Shown here: positions 11,986 to 30,527 of the stretch, piece after piece
Layout: the number at the start of each line of letters is the position of its first letter
Position numbering within the stretch: the stretch's first letter is position 1
Assembly: GCA_000827265.1 (NCBI GenBank)
Contig: KN834821.1
Location: forward strand, 62,001 to 126,000
Length of the DNA stretch: 64,000 nucleotides
Origin: Collybiopsis luxurians FD-317 M1
Lineage: Eukaryota > Basidiomycota > Agaricomycetes > Agaricales > Omphalotaceae
Direction: 5' to 3'
Made by a program: the position numbers and the translations under genes
The notes under the pieces: generated by a model
What the model was told of the DNA's origin: nothing
What the model saw: the letters and a program-made list of their open reading frames with translations, nothing else
The model's database searches: none

Positions 11986-14900
11986 TCAATAATACTCCGG
12001 CAGAGGCTCATGCTGGATCATCACCCTCCCATTCATCTCTTCCAATTCCCTTCTCAAACTGGCAATCTCTTCTCTCAATCTCGGTGTAACATCCGACGAA
12101 CCTGCTTCCGAAGAACTTACTCCAGTCACGGAGCGGCTCGGCCCTGGTTGAAAGCCTTTGCTAGTTCCTTTATCGATGGGACAGTTCTCAGAGGNNNNNN
12201 NNNNNNNNNNNNNNNNNNNNNNNNNNNNNNNNNNNNNNNNNNNNNNNNNNNNNNNNNNNNNNNNNNNNNNNNNNNNNNNNNNNNNNNNNNNNNNNNNNNN
12301 NNNNNNNNNNNNNNNNNNNNNNNNNNNNNNNNNNNNNNNNNNNNNNNNNNNNNNNNNNNNNNNNNNNNNNNNNNNNNNNNNNNNNNNNNNNNNNNNNNNN
12401 NNNNNNNNNNNNNNNNNNNNNNNNNNNNNNNNNNNNNNNNNNNNNNNNNNNNNNNNNNNNNNNNNNNNNNNNNNNNNNNNNNNNNNNNNNNNNNNNNNNN
12501 NNNNNNNNNNNNNNNNNNNNNNNNNNNNNNNNNNNNNNNNNNNNNNNNNNNNNNNNNNNNNNNNNNNNNNNNNNNNNNNNNNNNNNNNNNNNNNNNNNNN
12601 NNNNNNNNNNNNNNNNNNNNNNNNNNNNNNNNNNNNNNNNNNNNNNNNNNNNNNNNNNNNNNNNNNNNNNNNNNNNNNNNNNNNNNNNNNNNNNNNNNNN
12701 NNNNNNNNNNNNNNNNNNNNNNNNNNNNNNNNNNNNNNNNNNNNNNNNNNNNNNNNNNNNNNNNNNNNNNNNNNNNNNNNNNNNNNNNNNNNNNNNNNNN
12801 NNNNNNNNNNNNNNNNNNNNNNNNNNNNNNNNNNNNNNNNNNNNNNNNNNNNNNNNNNNNNNNNNNNNNNNNNNNNNNNNNNNNNNNNNNNNNNNNNNNN
12901 NNNNNNNNNNNNNNNNNNNNNNNNNNNNNNNNNNNNNNNNNNNNNNNNNNNNNNNNNNNNNNNNNNNNNNNNNNNNNNNNNNNNNNNNNNNNNNNNNNNN
13001 NNNNNNNNNNNNNNNNNNNNNNNNNNNNNNNNNNNNNNNNNNNNNNNNNNNNAAATGTTAATCCAAATGGTTGAGCTAGGCATGCAAACCATTGGTGAGT
13101 AAAATTGATAATGTTGACTGGATTCTACCCCAACCTGTTGAACTTGAAGCTTCACTAGAGTACCATGAAGTTTGATCATCATATATCTATAGGGGGAAAA
13201 AATTGGTTGTTAATTATTCAAAGGTTTAAATAGCCAAGGTTCAGAACATACACTGCTATCCACCAGATTGAAACCAAGGAGCTTGTCGGGGTAAAGATTA
13301 TAAATTAAACCCCAAGAACTCAAATCGTTATATGTTGAAGTCAGATGGCCAGAAGAACCGGCAATACTCTGCCACTGTAATGCCAAGGAGGAAGCGGTAC
13401 TCTTCGTGAAAAAGGGCCACAGATATAAGACCAATCAATGCTAAAGAAATGTGAAATGAAAACGTACAGAATAGTTGTTATAATCATCAGACTCCCCTAC
13501 CACTCGACTAATTTCGGCCATCGATCTTATGGCTATGATTCCCTTGATGGCTAGGTTGGTCATATTAATTCTGTTTAACCCATCTGCAGTGGTACTGTAG
13601 AGATTAACATGCGGAGTCAATGAAAAAACACTTGTAGTGGTCAGCTTACAATCCGTTTGGTGTTAAAGGGTGTTCCGAAATCAGCCAATTAGTCCATTTT
13701 TTCAGTGTATAATACTGCTTGTGGAAAGAAAGACCATAAATAATCAAGCCAACATCAATAGACGACCAAACGACATCATGAAAGATTGGTCCGGACACAA
13801 GCGAAAGACGTACATATGCAGACACCAGCGACCCATCACCACTGAACGTCGCATGAGCCCACGTCATAATCAACATATCTCCCGTACTTTCCATCCCCTC
13901 GAAAATGGGTGGATCACCATTTCCTATAGCAGTTGGGAAGTTGCTACCTAAATCTCCTGCAGAAAAATTCACGTTGTATAGTGCAGATGACTCGAATTGC
14001 AGGAGTGGTTTGAGAAGATATCCAGCCCAGGATGCGTTGATATATAGGATTGCTGGGAAAGCGGCATACAATACTTCGATTGGATTTGTTCGCCTTGCCA
14101 AATCCAAAAGCCAAATTTAGAACGATCAATCATTAGTCAAGTTATATACCCAAAAGGACTTACCGTGAATTACCAATATCTTTCATGAAAATGAGAACAT
14201 CGGATTCGTTCACTTGTCCGTTGGAATCTAACCCAACGGTGATTTCCAATCCTGCCATAACTTGTCGCGATGCTAAGGAAACCAAGTCCACATAGCTGGG
14301 CGATATTTTGCTACTATTGGATACGATTTTTGTGTCCAAGTTGACTGCGCGCTGACGAGCATCCGAAGCGTTACTCATAAAATCCGACATCTGCATCAAG
14401 AGATAGAGAAGGGAGCTGTATACTGCAACAAATGGACTTACCGCCGTTTGAACATCAGAATATTTCGTGAAAAAGTAGGGCCTGCGGGTTTGATTTCCAA
14501 CAGCAGTGGTATAGACAATGTTTGGATTCCGAACCAGACCGATACCCCACACTATTGGCGATGAAGTAGACGTAATGTTACCCAGGTCATTGCTGAAGGC
14601 GAGAACAGGAGGACTGCTAGAAAAAAGATCATTGAAGTTTTGAGTCCCTGAAGAAAAAGGCACACAAAGCAGTCCTCACTTATTGATTGCTCGAGAAGTG
14701 GTATCCTGACTATTGTTTAACTTTCCATTGGTCAAAAATGCTCCACGGACGGGGTTTGCATCTCCGGTTTGATAAGTGACATCATTTCCCTGAAATAATT
14801 TTCGCCCCACAGAACGTATGGTCATGTAACATAACGCACTGCATTTGTAACATGGTATACCACTCCATCCTCCGCCATATTGTTCGCTTCTGTCATGAGT

Positions 14901-15652
14901 TCAGGCGGAGAACGCCATGCTTGATGGAATAGAATGGAATCGCTTGTGGTAGTATTCCACTGCATGATGTCAGTGATGCTGGAGGATATCCACTCTTACG
15001 ACCGGGAGAGAGTATCAACAATTTTTGAGCCAAAGCAAGAGAATCAAAACTGACCTCCGGTAATGTCCTGGTAGACTTGAAGTAAATAAGAATTTCCATC
15101 CGTAGAGGAAGCTTCAAAATAAATATAACTAAATGGAAAAGATTGTAGAACCAGATCATCAGACTGCAAAGAGCCAAAGTCAAGACAGGAGATCCGACAA
15201 ATTAAAGGTTGCACATTCACCTCGATGGGACTAAGAAAAGTTACATTTATGGCCATAGCTCCGGCTGTAAGGCTCAAAACAGAGCGGGTGGGGGTGATTT
15301 GGTAGCCATTAAATGCGGCACTTGGTAGCGTAGTGTTGAGGTTAGGAGCAACGCCCTCAAAATGACCCAACCAGCTGTAAATCACGCCATCGACTCGAAG
15401 TAATCCACCCCACCCCAAAATCTAGAGTAACGCACTTTCGTTCAGGCGTAAACTTAGGCACTAAGTATCGAGGCAAATACATACATGCTTTGTCGTCCAG
15501 AAATTGGGCCATTGCTGCACGGGAGTAGTGCTAGGCAAGTAAGCCTGGAGGTAAGGGGACCGGACAGCTAAAGGGATTGCTGGAGGCTGGATAGCTTGAC
15601 TCAAGACCAGCGAAAAGAAGGCCCAGACAAGAGTAAAGAACAGGAGAAACAT
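11986..15652 (-). CDS. gtaA: GtaA-like glutaminase with C-terminal membrane anchor, left-arm copy (gap inside)
   Basis: Predicted extracellular glutaminase (DUF4965/DUF5127/DUF1793 type) converting glutamine to glutamate. From the ATG at 15652: signal peptide (MFLLFFTLVWAFFSLVLS), then QWPNFWTTKH, LGWGGLLRVDGVIYSWLG, MAINVTFLSPIE, ITDIMQWNTTTS, SASRQVMAGLEITVG-like blocks, FSAGDLGSNFPTAIGNG, STGDMLIMTWAHATF and SSWGLIYNLYPDKLLGFNLV. At least 11 short introns are visible. Ns at 12,195-13,052 hide the last catalytic exons and the membrane span, which is readable in the right-arm copy. The visible end encodes a Ser-rich stretch and a predicted coiled coil LREEIASLRRELEEM, ending LPEYY before the stop at 11986. 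No disabling mutation is visible. It is convergent with the LPMO gene. Confidence 0.85.
12195..13052. other. assembly gap (858 N)
   Basis: A run of N inside the left-arm glutaminase gene, covering the exons between the IYDDQTSWYSSE block and the cytoplasmic tail. By comparison with the right arm the gap length is close to the true distance. Confidence 0.99.
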
Positions 15653-18600
15653 TAGCTTCAGTTCGCCTAATGTTGAAGTTTGAGTGTTGATAGAGTGCTT
15701 AGTAATGCAATAATTATAATAACTATACCACAAGTAATAATAAATAACAATCGCTCACCTCAGAGGCTCTCAAATAGTGAGAAAGTATTAACTCGCAGGA
15801 GTACATGATATATATAAAAGAAACAGTGATTGTACTATTGCAAGCACTCCAAGTATATACTTTGGAGTATCAAGAGTTAAATGAATATAACTGTCAATCA
15901 AAAGATGAACTATTCGACAACCAGGATTTATTCTATTCGGAAAGCAGATCCCATAATAGTACTACCAAATGAGGTATCCAAGTTTGGACACAACACCCCA
16001 CTGAAACACCAAAATGACGGAATTGGGTTCGGACAAAACACGCCATAGCCTGTAGGTGAGAAGCCCAAGCTATGTCTGGACAAAAAGGCCCCTGAGATGA
16101 GCGTAACCAGGGCAGAAGTAAAATGTTTTACCTTGACACTAGGCAAAGGATTGGTAAAGGTATCAGCGAAATTACCCTCGGAAGGAAATTTAAATGAACT
16201 GAACAGAATCTTTCGATGAAGTAGCGGATGACATGATAGTGGATAGCGTGCTACCACATCAGCACTTTCACAAAAGTATGAGACATATGGATGGTATGGT
16301 GACATAAATTTCATACCTAGCACCCTACCATGCATTCCCTTGCTGGATTTTCTGATTCCCATACCTGGCTTTAGTATAGTTCATGCATGGGAAGTGTATG
16401 AAGTTTGCAAGACTTGTCAGCAAAATTGCACATATATGAAGCATATAATGGGCGTAACACTGGTATGGTATCTTAGAAATGTCGCATCAGGCGTCATACT
16501 GATCTGATGCAAAGATTTACACAGACCTGAATTTACCACGAGCGTACATTCAACACATGCTTGCTCATACATTCGGCATACTATCCATGTGCTTTACATA
16601 CCGGGCACTGACCCGTATGTAGAACCATTGACTTTGAACAGTTCCTAATTTAAGTATGAGTAAACTCAACCAGTTCCACAGCAACAGTATGCTCGGAAAT
16701 ATATACATTGGCCGATGTATGTTATATTTGAGAATCAATTGGCATGATGCTGATGCTCTTTGGCTGTACTTTACCCCTGCAGTTGATTAACAAGTTCTTG
16801 CAAATAGCTCCACAGGGCTATCAATCTTGAATCATGAACTGAACTGCCGCGTGTTGCAATCCAGCCGACTGACGGCTAGAGCCGAAAGTAGCTGAAGTCG
16901 GGCTGCCCTAGCTGACAGTTGGTTCCAGCTAGCCAGCTTGAAGCCAGAAACATCTGCAGAACATTCTGCCTAGCACCAGCTTGAGCATAAGAAAAGTGTA
17001 TTTTTACCAACAGAACCTTGGTCATACTCACTCAAAATCACTATACCCACACATCATTGGAGCTTTTGACATACCAAATACTTAAGTAGTTAAATGCCAA
17101 CTCAGTAGCAGGCATTGAAAGTTGAAGTAGACGCTGTGAGTGTGCGCAAAGTAACTTTTTTTCCCATGCTTGATATAACTTGCCGAGTCTCGGCAAAATG
17201 TATCTCTCATTAAAACTTATTTTTGACACGTTTAACATGTTTTTGGTCTTCATTACAGTCACATTAATCAGGTGTAAAGGGTTCGAGGACAACTATTTAC
17301 TTATGCAATCTTAGGTTTCACTTTAGCCGAAGCTACAGCCTGATTATTCACTTTAATGCATCTGATTGCACAATACTCAGAATATTAATGTTCCCTGAGT
17401 GAACCAAGTGAATTATATGCCTAATATTGCCGAGACGTTGTTTACTTTAGCTGTAGCTATCAATCTGACCGAATATACCTTTGTATAGCAAGGGATATAT
17501 ATTGGGTCATTAGCAGAACTGTCTGTGTTGCAATACCAGCATGGGAACACTGGAGGATATGGAAAATAAATGAGCAGGCTGATTGAGCTTAAAATACCAG
17601 GTTAACTAGCAATCCAGCTGTGTTGACTCAACTCTGAATTCTATTATCCCCATAGTTGCACTCACATATTGGACCATTCTTGTTGTCCTCCATACTCCAA
17701 ACATATCCTCTCACTCAAGATGCCTTGTCAATTGGCAAAATATCACTTTACTGATATGAAGGACCATCAACATCTTCATACTTCAAATTTCATTTTTCCA
17801 CTTAGACCTTAACTCTTGAGAAAATACTATCCAAATGCCTTACCATAAATGCCTCAATTCTTGAGTAATCATTGTCTATTAGCCTGGTCTCTCAAATTTT
17901 AGATCCTCATCTTAGTCTTTAAAGGTGTATATCTCACCAATCCATTACTACTATTAATCCAATTTTGCTGTCAAGCATCTGCTGAGATTACAGGTCCTGA
18001 TTCTATCCAGATTCACTCACTTGTTTTCAGTTGAATGGTCAAACTATTGCAGATCAATGATGTCCTGTGTATTGACACACCAATATATCTACACAGTTGT
18101 TTACTTATCCTCTCGGAAGTTCTGAGTCGGAACCCATACTTCTAAAATTTAAGGTATCCTACTTTCCTCTATTTGACTCATTTTCTAAATTGTAGTACTT
18201 AGCGGAATAAGTATTCCAGAAACATTCTACTTAGCTATAAACAACTTGAGGAAAGAGCCTGAATTACTATCTTCAACTTTTACCATTATTGACTTGGTCT
18301 CAATTATAGACCTTACAATACAGACATCATGGTTGAGCTCTTGCCTAGTGTTTGTACATTTATCCATTTGAATGTAAAGGTCATGACATGACCCATCTGT
18401 GATGCCCTAACTTTGAGCATCTGAGTTTGTGCAAGCACTGTATAAACAGCATATTGCTACTCTGTTCTAACTTCTTTTTTATTCAACAGGTGTAGGGAAA
18501 TTAAAAAACCAGCAAGAAGTAAATGAGCATGTCATGAATGTGACCACCATTGTATAATGGTTCAAGTGAATGTATAATTACATTACAGACTTTGTACTCA

Positions 18601-18661
18601 CATATTAAAGCAATGCTGGGTCTGTGCATGCATCCTGACTCATACATACTGTACAAAATTT
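15653..18661. other. non-coding spacer; decayed TIR-family element inside
   Basis: Lies between the start of the full glutaminase gene and the broken 3' end of the next one. No gene seen. Around 17,130-17,230 it carries the signature of the TIR family described at 56,581: GTGAGTGTGCGCAAAGTAAC followed by TTGCCGAGTCTCGGCAA. The same spacer is present at 37,569-40,604 in the right arm, so this insertion predates the inverted duplication. Its arrival probably cut the 3' half off the truncated glutaminase copy. Confidence 0.6.
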
Positions 18662-19714
18662 AAGTTTGAGATTCTAGGAGAAAAAGCCATAGATAAAAAG
18701 TACCCACTCATTGATCACTCGAGATGTGGTATTCTGACTATTATCTAACTTGCCATTACTAAGAAAGGCTTCCCGTAGAGGATTTGCTGCCCCTGTTTGA
18801 TAAGTAATGCCATTTCCCTAGAGTTCTTTTCGCTAAAGCGGACTTGTAAGTGAGCAGAATAACATACTGTATTTGTAACATGACATGCCACTCCATCCTC
18901 TGTCATATTCTCAGCCTCAGTCATAGGTTCAGGCGGAGAACGCCATGCTTGATGGAATAGAATGGTGTTGCTTGTGGTGGTATTCCACTGCATGAAGTCA
19001 GTAATGTAGGATGGTATCCACTCTGGCAACGGGAATAATGTGTTGGTGACAAGCCAAACTGAAACCAAAACTGACCTCCAGTAATGTCTTGGTACACTTG
19101 AAGTAAATGAGAATTTCCATCTATCGAGGCAGCTTCAAAATAAATATAAGTAAATGGAAAATATTGTAGGACTAGGTCATCAGGCTGTAGGAAAACAGAA
19201 CAGCAAAAAAAAAAAAAGATGGGGAGATTAAAACCGGAGAGATGACCAATCCAGGGTTACTAATTTACCTCAATGGGACTGAGAAAAGTGATATTTATGG
19301 CCATGGCCCCAGCTGTTAATCTCAAAACAGAACAGGTGGGGTGACCTGGTAGCTATTCAAAGTTGCAGTATTTAGGGTAGCATTGTTGTTAAGCGCAAGT
19401 CCACCATATTGACCCAGCCAGTTGTAAAATAGGCCATCGACATGCAGCAACCCACCCCATTCCAAAATCTAGTAACACCAAAGCTGTTTGATCACATAAG
19501 ATCAGATCTTATGGACGTTGAAACATACATGCTGAGTAGTCCAGAAATTGGGCCATTGTTGAACTGCATTAGTAGGCGTGTACGTAGAAACATGCAGTAA
19601 GTAAGCCTGAATGTAAGGCAATCATATGGCCAGAGGAATTGCTGGAGACTAGATAAATTGGTTTAAGGACAGTGGGAAGAACAAGGAAGCAAGGACAAAG
19701 AACAAAAGGAACAT
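18662..19714 (-). pseudogene. truncated glutaminase pseudogene, left arm
   Basis: From a former ATG at 19714 the first exons of a glutaminase are recognisable: signal peptide MFLLFFVLASLFFPLSLNQF, QWPNFWTT, the LLHVDGLFYNWLGQYGG region, then the TDFMQWNTTTSNTILF and NSQNTTSRVIN blocks. Homology to the intact copy at 60,997 ends near 18,662, halfway through the gene. In-frame stops occur in exon 1 (CAG to TAG and CGA to TGA relative to 60,997). One C of a five-C run in exon 2 (near 19,336) is missing, shifting the frame. It cannot give an active enzyme. Confidence 0.88.
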
Positions 19715-19968
19715 TGAGACCTAATGCTTTGTGGATCAAAGAAGAAAGTATTGTCACTGACAATGATCAACTTTAAAACTCAAGGTGTGGAGCTGATACT
19801 GATGGGGATGCACGGCAGTGCTAAAAATTATGCCTGGGTGTAGATGGGAGTTCAGTTCACTGTATTTAATGCGGGACAATTTTCAAGTTCAATTGGTTGG
19901 GACAGTGTCTGGGTTGACAAAAGTTATCAAGATAGTTATGTAGGGACAGAACTGCAATTTTTGAAGTT

Positions 19969-20591
19969 AGGAGGCTTCCAGGTTGAAGTCGAGAGATCGG
20001 ATGCAAGAGCTTTGCCATCACAGTATAAGGAATCATGACCAGTAACTATTAATGTAAGTTTGCTATGCTCCCTGTTGATCCGTCATTTGACAGTCTGACT
20101 GTGTGGCTTAGCTGATTTTGAGTGATGGCCTTGTGGTTTGGAGGGCATGGACTCTCTTTCAGGATTTTAAGTTTCCCAGATTCGCTCTTGCATTTCTTAT
20201 GATCGCTAACATTGGTGAGTGATTAGCATGGTGATAGATATATTCACCGAATGCAGCGTGCCACTTAGGAATCAATATTGCTGATTGCATTTGGATTGAC
20301 ACTCAGGTCCTATCAGAAGCATCTACAAGTGTAGTTTTGGACTGGGTTTTGAATTTGCTTTTCCTTGTTGTAAACATGTTAGCGACAGGTTTAATTGCAT
20401 GGATGGCATGGCAAGTGGTTTGATTTTCAAGTACAGCCACCTGATTCTTACAGTCTAGAATGTATTAGGAGTCATCGTCGGATGATGGCAGAGATCTCAG
20501 TCCATAAAAGAAGTAAAGCTGAAAATCTTCTACTTCTACTGGTTGAGTTGGGAGCCATCTATTGCACAATTCAGGTTACATTTGTTGTCCT
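19969..20591 (+). pseudogene. 5'-truncated copy of the 7TM gene at 30,528-31,820
   Basis: The sequence matches the reverse complement of 30,772-31,394 over exactly 623 bp with no net indel and mostly transition differences. It begins in the middle of exon 3 (GGFQVEVERSD) at the very base where the left duplication arm ends. It includes the DGLVVWRAW exon, the LVVNMLATGLIAWMAWQ helix and HRRMMAEISVHKRSKAENLLLL. It has no start exon and no last exons. Confidence 0.88.
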
Positions 20592-20680
20592 ACCTTAATT
20601 ATGAGTCACTAACCTTAGAAGAGATGAAAAAAATCAATCTGCCTCTTTCGGATACAGATTTTGGCCTGCAAACTGTTGCA

Positions 20681-20835
20681 GGTTCAGTTCAGGTTCAGAA
20701 GTTCAGTTCAGGTTCACCACCACCTGAACCTTGAACCTCCAGGTTCACGAACCTTCAAGGTTTTACTGAACCTGAACCTGAACCTTGGGTACGGTTCAGG
20801 TTTGCACTGGGTTCAGTAGGTTCGCTTACCGAACC
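20681..20835. repeat. degenerate GGTTCA/TGAACC hexamer array in both orientations
   Basis: Many copies of GGTTCA or AGGTTCA run first in plus orientation, then as TGAACC/GAACCT in minus orientation, then plus again. The array can therefore fold into hairpins. It sits just inside the single-copy block, about 90 bp beyond the end of the truncated 7TM fragment. Confidence 0.8.
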
Positions 20836-21860
20836 GCGGCAACACTGTTGCTTATTCAACTAGGAAAGATCTATGTGAATCAGCTGGCAGATCTGCATTT
20901 ACAATCAAAAAGTCTTTGCAGGTGTGTTACCCTTTTTCTTATCAATGCTATACTGATATTCTGTACAGCATTCAGGAGAATATAAACAAGTACAGTGCCA
21001 CTGTACTACTGTCTAACAAGAGTGGATTGTATAACAGCAGAGGTGACCATAAATGAACGTTACGGAGTAAAATAGCTGCCGCAGAAGCCATATATTTATA
21101 CTCCAATGTCCCACTGCGACAGCCCCGTTAAACATTTTGAGGTAAGGAGGGAGCATCAAGTGGGTCAATTTGGGTCGGCGGGAGTCTGTAGGAGCCCGAT
21201 CTCACTGCGTATATATATTCTAAAATTCCAACGCGGAACCTTATGCCTACTGCGTACTATATCTATCTATTTATCTATGTAGTAGTAATGGTACACCCAG
21301 AATCTTCCGATAAACATCTGACAAATAACTGATCTTTTCGCTGAACCTCCGTCCCGGGATCCTTTTGATTCAATGGTCAGTACTTTATAAACTATATGAG
21401 TTGTTAGAAATATGTAAGCATCCTTAAGTCAGTCAGAGTGCGATATAATAATCATGACAACATGACCGATATCGTAGGTGGAGCGTTGTACTTGGTGTGT
21501 CCTGGACGGGTCTCCGAGTCTCTCTTTAACCACTGTTACTCGGCTAATTGTAGTTGGTTTCCACTACTTCGTCAAAGCTTTTAGATGACACTTTTCCTGT
21601 ACTTGCTAATTGTCATGTGGTTGACCTCATACCGGAAGCGATTACTTATCACGACTGGTACTATTAACATGCTTTTCAAGTACTGAGTGCTCACTGGATT
21701 CATGTAGCGACGGTATGGGCTTGTCAATTTTGTAACTTACGATATTATAGAAATGTACTGACATCGCGATGACAGGGCATCGCACTATGATCGTGCTGGC
21801 GATTCGATAAGCTGAGCATTCAGGAATGGCAGGGTGATTGGCCTCAGTTCCTGAGAAGGG
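20836..21860. other. no gene seen; diverged dispersed repeat
   Basis: Short ORFs without motifs. About 21,170-21,680 resembles 6,900-7,650 (see that entry). A short hydrophilic ORF ending with LGKIYVNQLADLHL near 20,860 faintly recalls the C-terminus of DUF6534 proteins but is too short to call. Confidence 0.4.
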
Positions 21861-22025
21861 CCACCACTCCGTTTCGTTCTCTTTCAATGATACTCCAGCG
21901 GAGGTTCATACTGGATTCTCCATTTCCCTTTTCAAACTTTCAACCTCTTCTCCTAAATTCTAATCTCGGCCCAGTCACGGAGCTTCTTGGCTCTTGGCCC
22001 TTGGTTGAAAGCTTTTTGTTGGGAT
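21861..22025 (-). pseudogene. orphan fragment encoding a membrane-protein cytoplasmic tail
   Basis: On the minus strand, LGEEVESLKREMEN and, in a shifted frame, IQYEPPLEYH followed by a stop resemble the C-terminal tail of the glutaminase genes (LREEIASLRRELEEM and HEPLPEYY). At DNA level 21,880-22,020 also resembles 11,981-12,160, including the CAGTCACGGAGC and TTGGTTGAAAGC blocks. There is no catalytic region next to it. The frameshift makes it a relic of a glutaminase-like or other tail-bearing membrane protein. Confidence 0.6.
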
Positions 22026-23705
22026 AATCGTCAGAGTGGTCACTCGAGTGCGAATGAATTTCTGTTTGGGCTTGGAGTGGGAGTGAGAAGGAGGTAAACA
22101 GATGGGAGGTTAAACTACAGTTTGTGGCTATATGGGCTGCGCGGCGAGCAACTGGTACTTGGGCAAATATAACTCCGATAGTTTCGGAGGAACATCTAAG
22201 TACTTAAAATAGAGTAGTAGACTATCGGAATATATGCAATATGCAATATTGGCCTGTGGAGGATTATCGATCTTGATTGTTGTTGCGCTGGTTGGCTGGC
22301 TGTTCTATCCGGCGAATAATGGACCCCTTTATAATATTTGCTGGCTCCACTAGTAGATCTCGCATTATGTGTCCTGTACTTGATACAGAGTCTAGAGCAT
22401 GTTAGTGTTAATTTATACGTCCGGCTCGTGTCTAAGTCCGTGTTGTTAATGATAATGATGCATACTTGAGTCTCAGCCTCGGCCGGCCGCACTATACTCT
22501 ATCCCGATATATTGAACTGACTGCTAGATTTTTTTTTTCTGTTGCAAGTTCGCTCATGATCATCCGGGCCCTGAGGCAGGTTCTTGAACCAGTGAACTAC
22601 TCGGGGATCGGGATGACGTCGTGGAAAATGACAGATATATTCACGTTCGGGTACAAATACCCTTCCGTTTGGAAGTTCGTTGCAATTGCGTTCGGTTCGC
22701 TGGCTGATGGGACTTGTTGTATCCCATAGGGCCGCTCCCCTAGACTCGGATCTCGCTGTTAATGTGACCAGTTGGATTAGCCAAGTACAATAAGTCTAAA
22801 GATACATTCCGGACCATGTTAGTGTCATGGTACATGTCTCGTTCGTGTGCAAGTCGGTAAGTATTGACGGTGATAGGAGAGTTGCGCTGGACTCTATTCA
22901 CTCAAGGTGGCGCGGTGGCACGGTGGCACTACGAGACCGTAAAAGAAAAAAGTGTGGCGGCGATTAGTAGGATTTTTCAAGTGGGTTGATTGTATGGGAA
23001 TATGATAAATATTCGGTTGAAATTGCCGCGACTCTAAACTCGAATAGGCTCTCGTAGAAACATCATAGAGTAGAAATAACAGATTCAGAGGCGGCGATGG
23101 TGCTAGTGGCGCCGTCATAGAGAGCAGAGTAAGTAAATTCCGACATACAGCTTGCAACTATTTATTGATCGACATGGTGCTCTGTTTCAGAGGAGATTCT
23201 TCAGAGGATCGAGTATGGAGCCAGTGGTACGAGTATGAAAGTACATACGTACGTATATGACGATTTCAATATCGAGAAGCCGTCTTTTTCAATGGCTGAG
23301 AGAACAGCGCCTCGCCTATTTTCACATGTGGAGCCTTTTCAAGGTACGTTGAGCACTTGATCACCGGCTGATGCGCGAATGCCAAACCCGTTTAAGCTCA
23401 CTCTTCAGCCTAGCCAGAAAAGAGAAAGCTCTTAGCTTAGGCTAGGCCTTGAGCAAAGACAGGCATTGATTCGCTCTCCCAACCTAATCTAATCTAATCA
23501 GCGATAATTACGTACTTACGTAAAGGTTTAGGGTGCTGATGTCGTAAGCGTTAATAATTAGCCTTTTTACCAACACCAACTCGTTCGTTGTTGGCTCTGT
23601 CTCCTTTTGTCTTGCTGTGTTTTTTTTTTAATTATTTACAGTGGCTCGTGAGTTCGAGCTTTTGGACTAGGATAAATACAAGACGAGTCGACTCGACCGA
23701 GTCGT
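22026..23705. other. intergenic region upstream of the kinase gene
   Basis: No gene supported. About 22,050-22,190 matches the repeat at 4,360-4,520. A palindromic tract GTACATACGTACGTATATGA lies near 23,240. The last few hundred bases presumably carry the kinase promoter and 5' UTR. Confidence 0.45.
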
Positions 23706-29688
<5,983 letters not shown>

Positions 29689-30527
29689 ATCGCACACCTC
29701 TTTCTCCTTGCTGAACGATGCCTTCACGTTTCATTTTCAGATATCTGTTTCAACATATTTTCAAAACACATTGAATGTGCCTCTTTCAAACACCTGTTCA
29801 TCCCATTTTCAAAACATGTATGATACTTACCCACCTTGGTTGGGTCCTCCACGGTTTTTCTTTATCTGTTACCCTTTTACTCGTGATACCTTTCTGTTTT
29901 CTTTTTCTTCTTTGTGCTCCATCTCGTTTGCCTGTTGTTGCCACAATTATACAAAACAACTAGAAGAAATCCCCACTCCGTTATTTCACTTCTCTTCCTT
30001 GATTTGTTGTACTACTACCACGTCTCCTAGATTGTTCATTTTCCATCGCCGCAACTACTACCTCAAAAATTACGTAACGTTCTATGGATTCGGACTTTTG
30101 GACGATTAGATTTCAGAATATTCTGCCTTCTCTCCTTTCTTCCCAAGTCCCTTTCCTTCGCTTTCGCTACAACTTCGATGACTATCTCCACCTGATTTTC
30201 AATAGACTTTGATAGAATCCCTGCGGGTAAGAAGAAGACGGGATACCGAAAGCGTATTTTTGCTTGAATACATTTCGTGGAATCTTCGTCATGTATGCTC
30301 CATTGCGATTCAAACGTGATTCGTGCCTTGGCGTTGTCACTCTTGCACAAATCAACATTGGATGATGTTCATAGTCAATGTTGTACGCTTCAAAGGGAAG
30401 TGGATGAAACGCTCATTATTTTAAATTTGTTTACTTTTAATATTTCTCGTTACCACAAATTAGAAAGTCGATTAAAAGACAGCCCTTCCAGGTAATTTCC
30501 AGGCCATAGGTGCAAAATTGTAGTAGC
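29689..30527. other. intergenic between convergent kinase and 7TM genes
   Basis: Holds both 3' UTRs; T-rich after the kinase stop. No additional gene recognised. Confidence 0.55.

Larger units (their letters stand above)
8158..19968. repeat. left arm of large inverted duplication
   Basis: Reading the reverse complement of 36,289-56,579 reproduces this segment: AA9 gene, intergenic spacer, glutaminase gene, spacer and truncated glutaminase, in mirror order. Homology starts abruptly at 8,158 (partner 56,579) and stops abruptly at 19,968 (partner 36,289). Coding parts differ by only a few percent and spacers by more. Net of the 8.7-kb retrotransposon, the arms are about 11.8 and 11.55 kb. Much of the remainder is unequal N-gap length and a local tandem duplication. 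Confidence 0.93.

Noticed and set aside
11938..13182. Long ORFs containing mostly X
   Set aside because: They arise from translating the N-gap and are not evidence of coding beyond the glutaminase.
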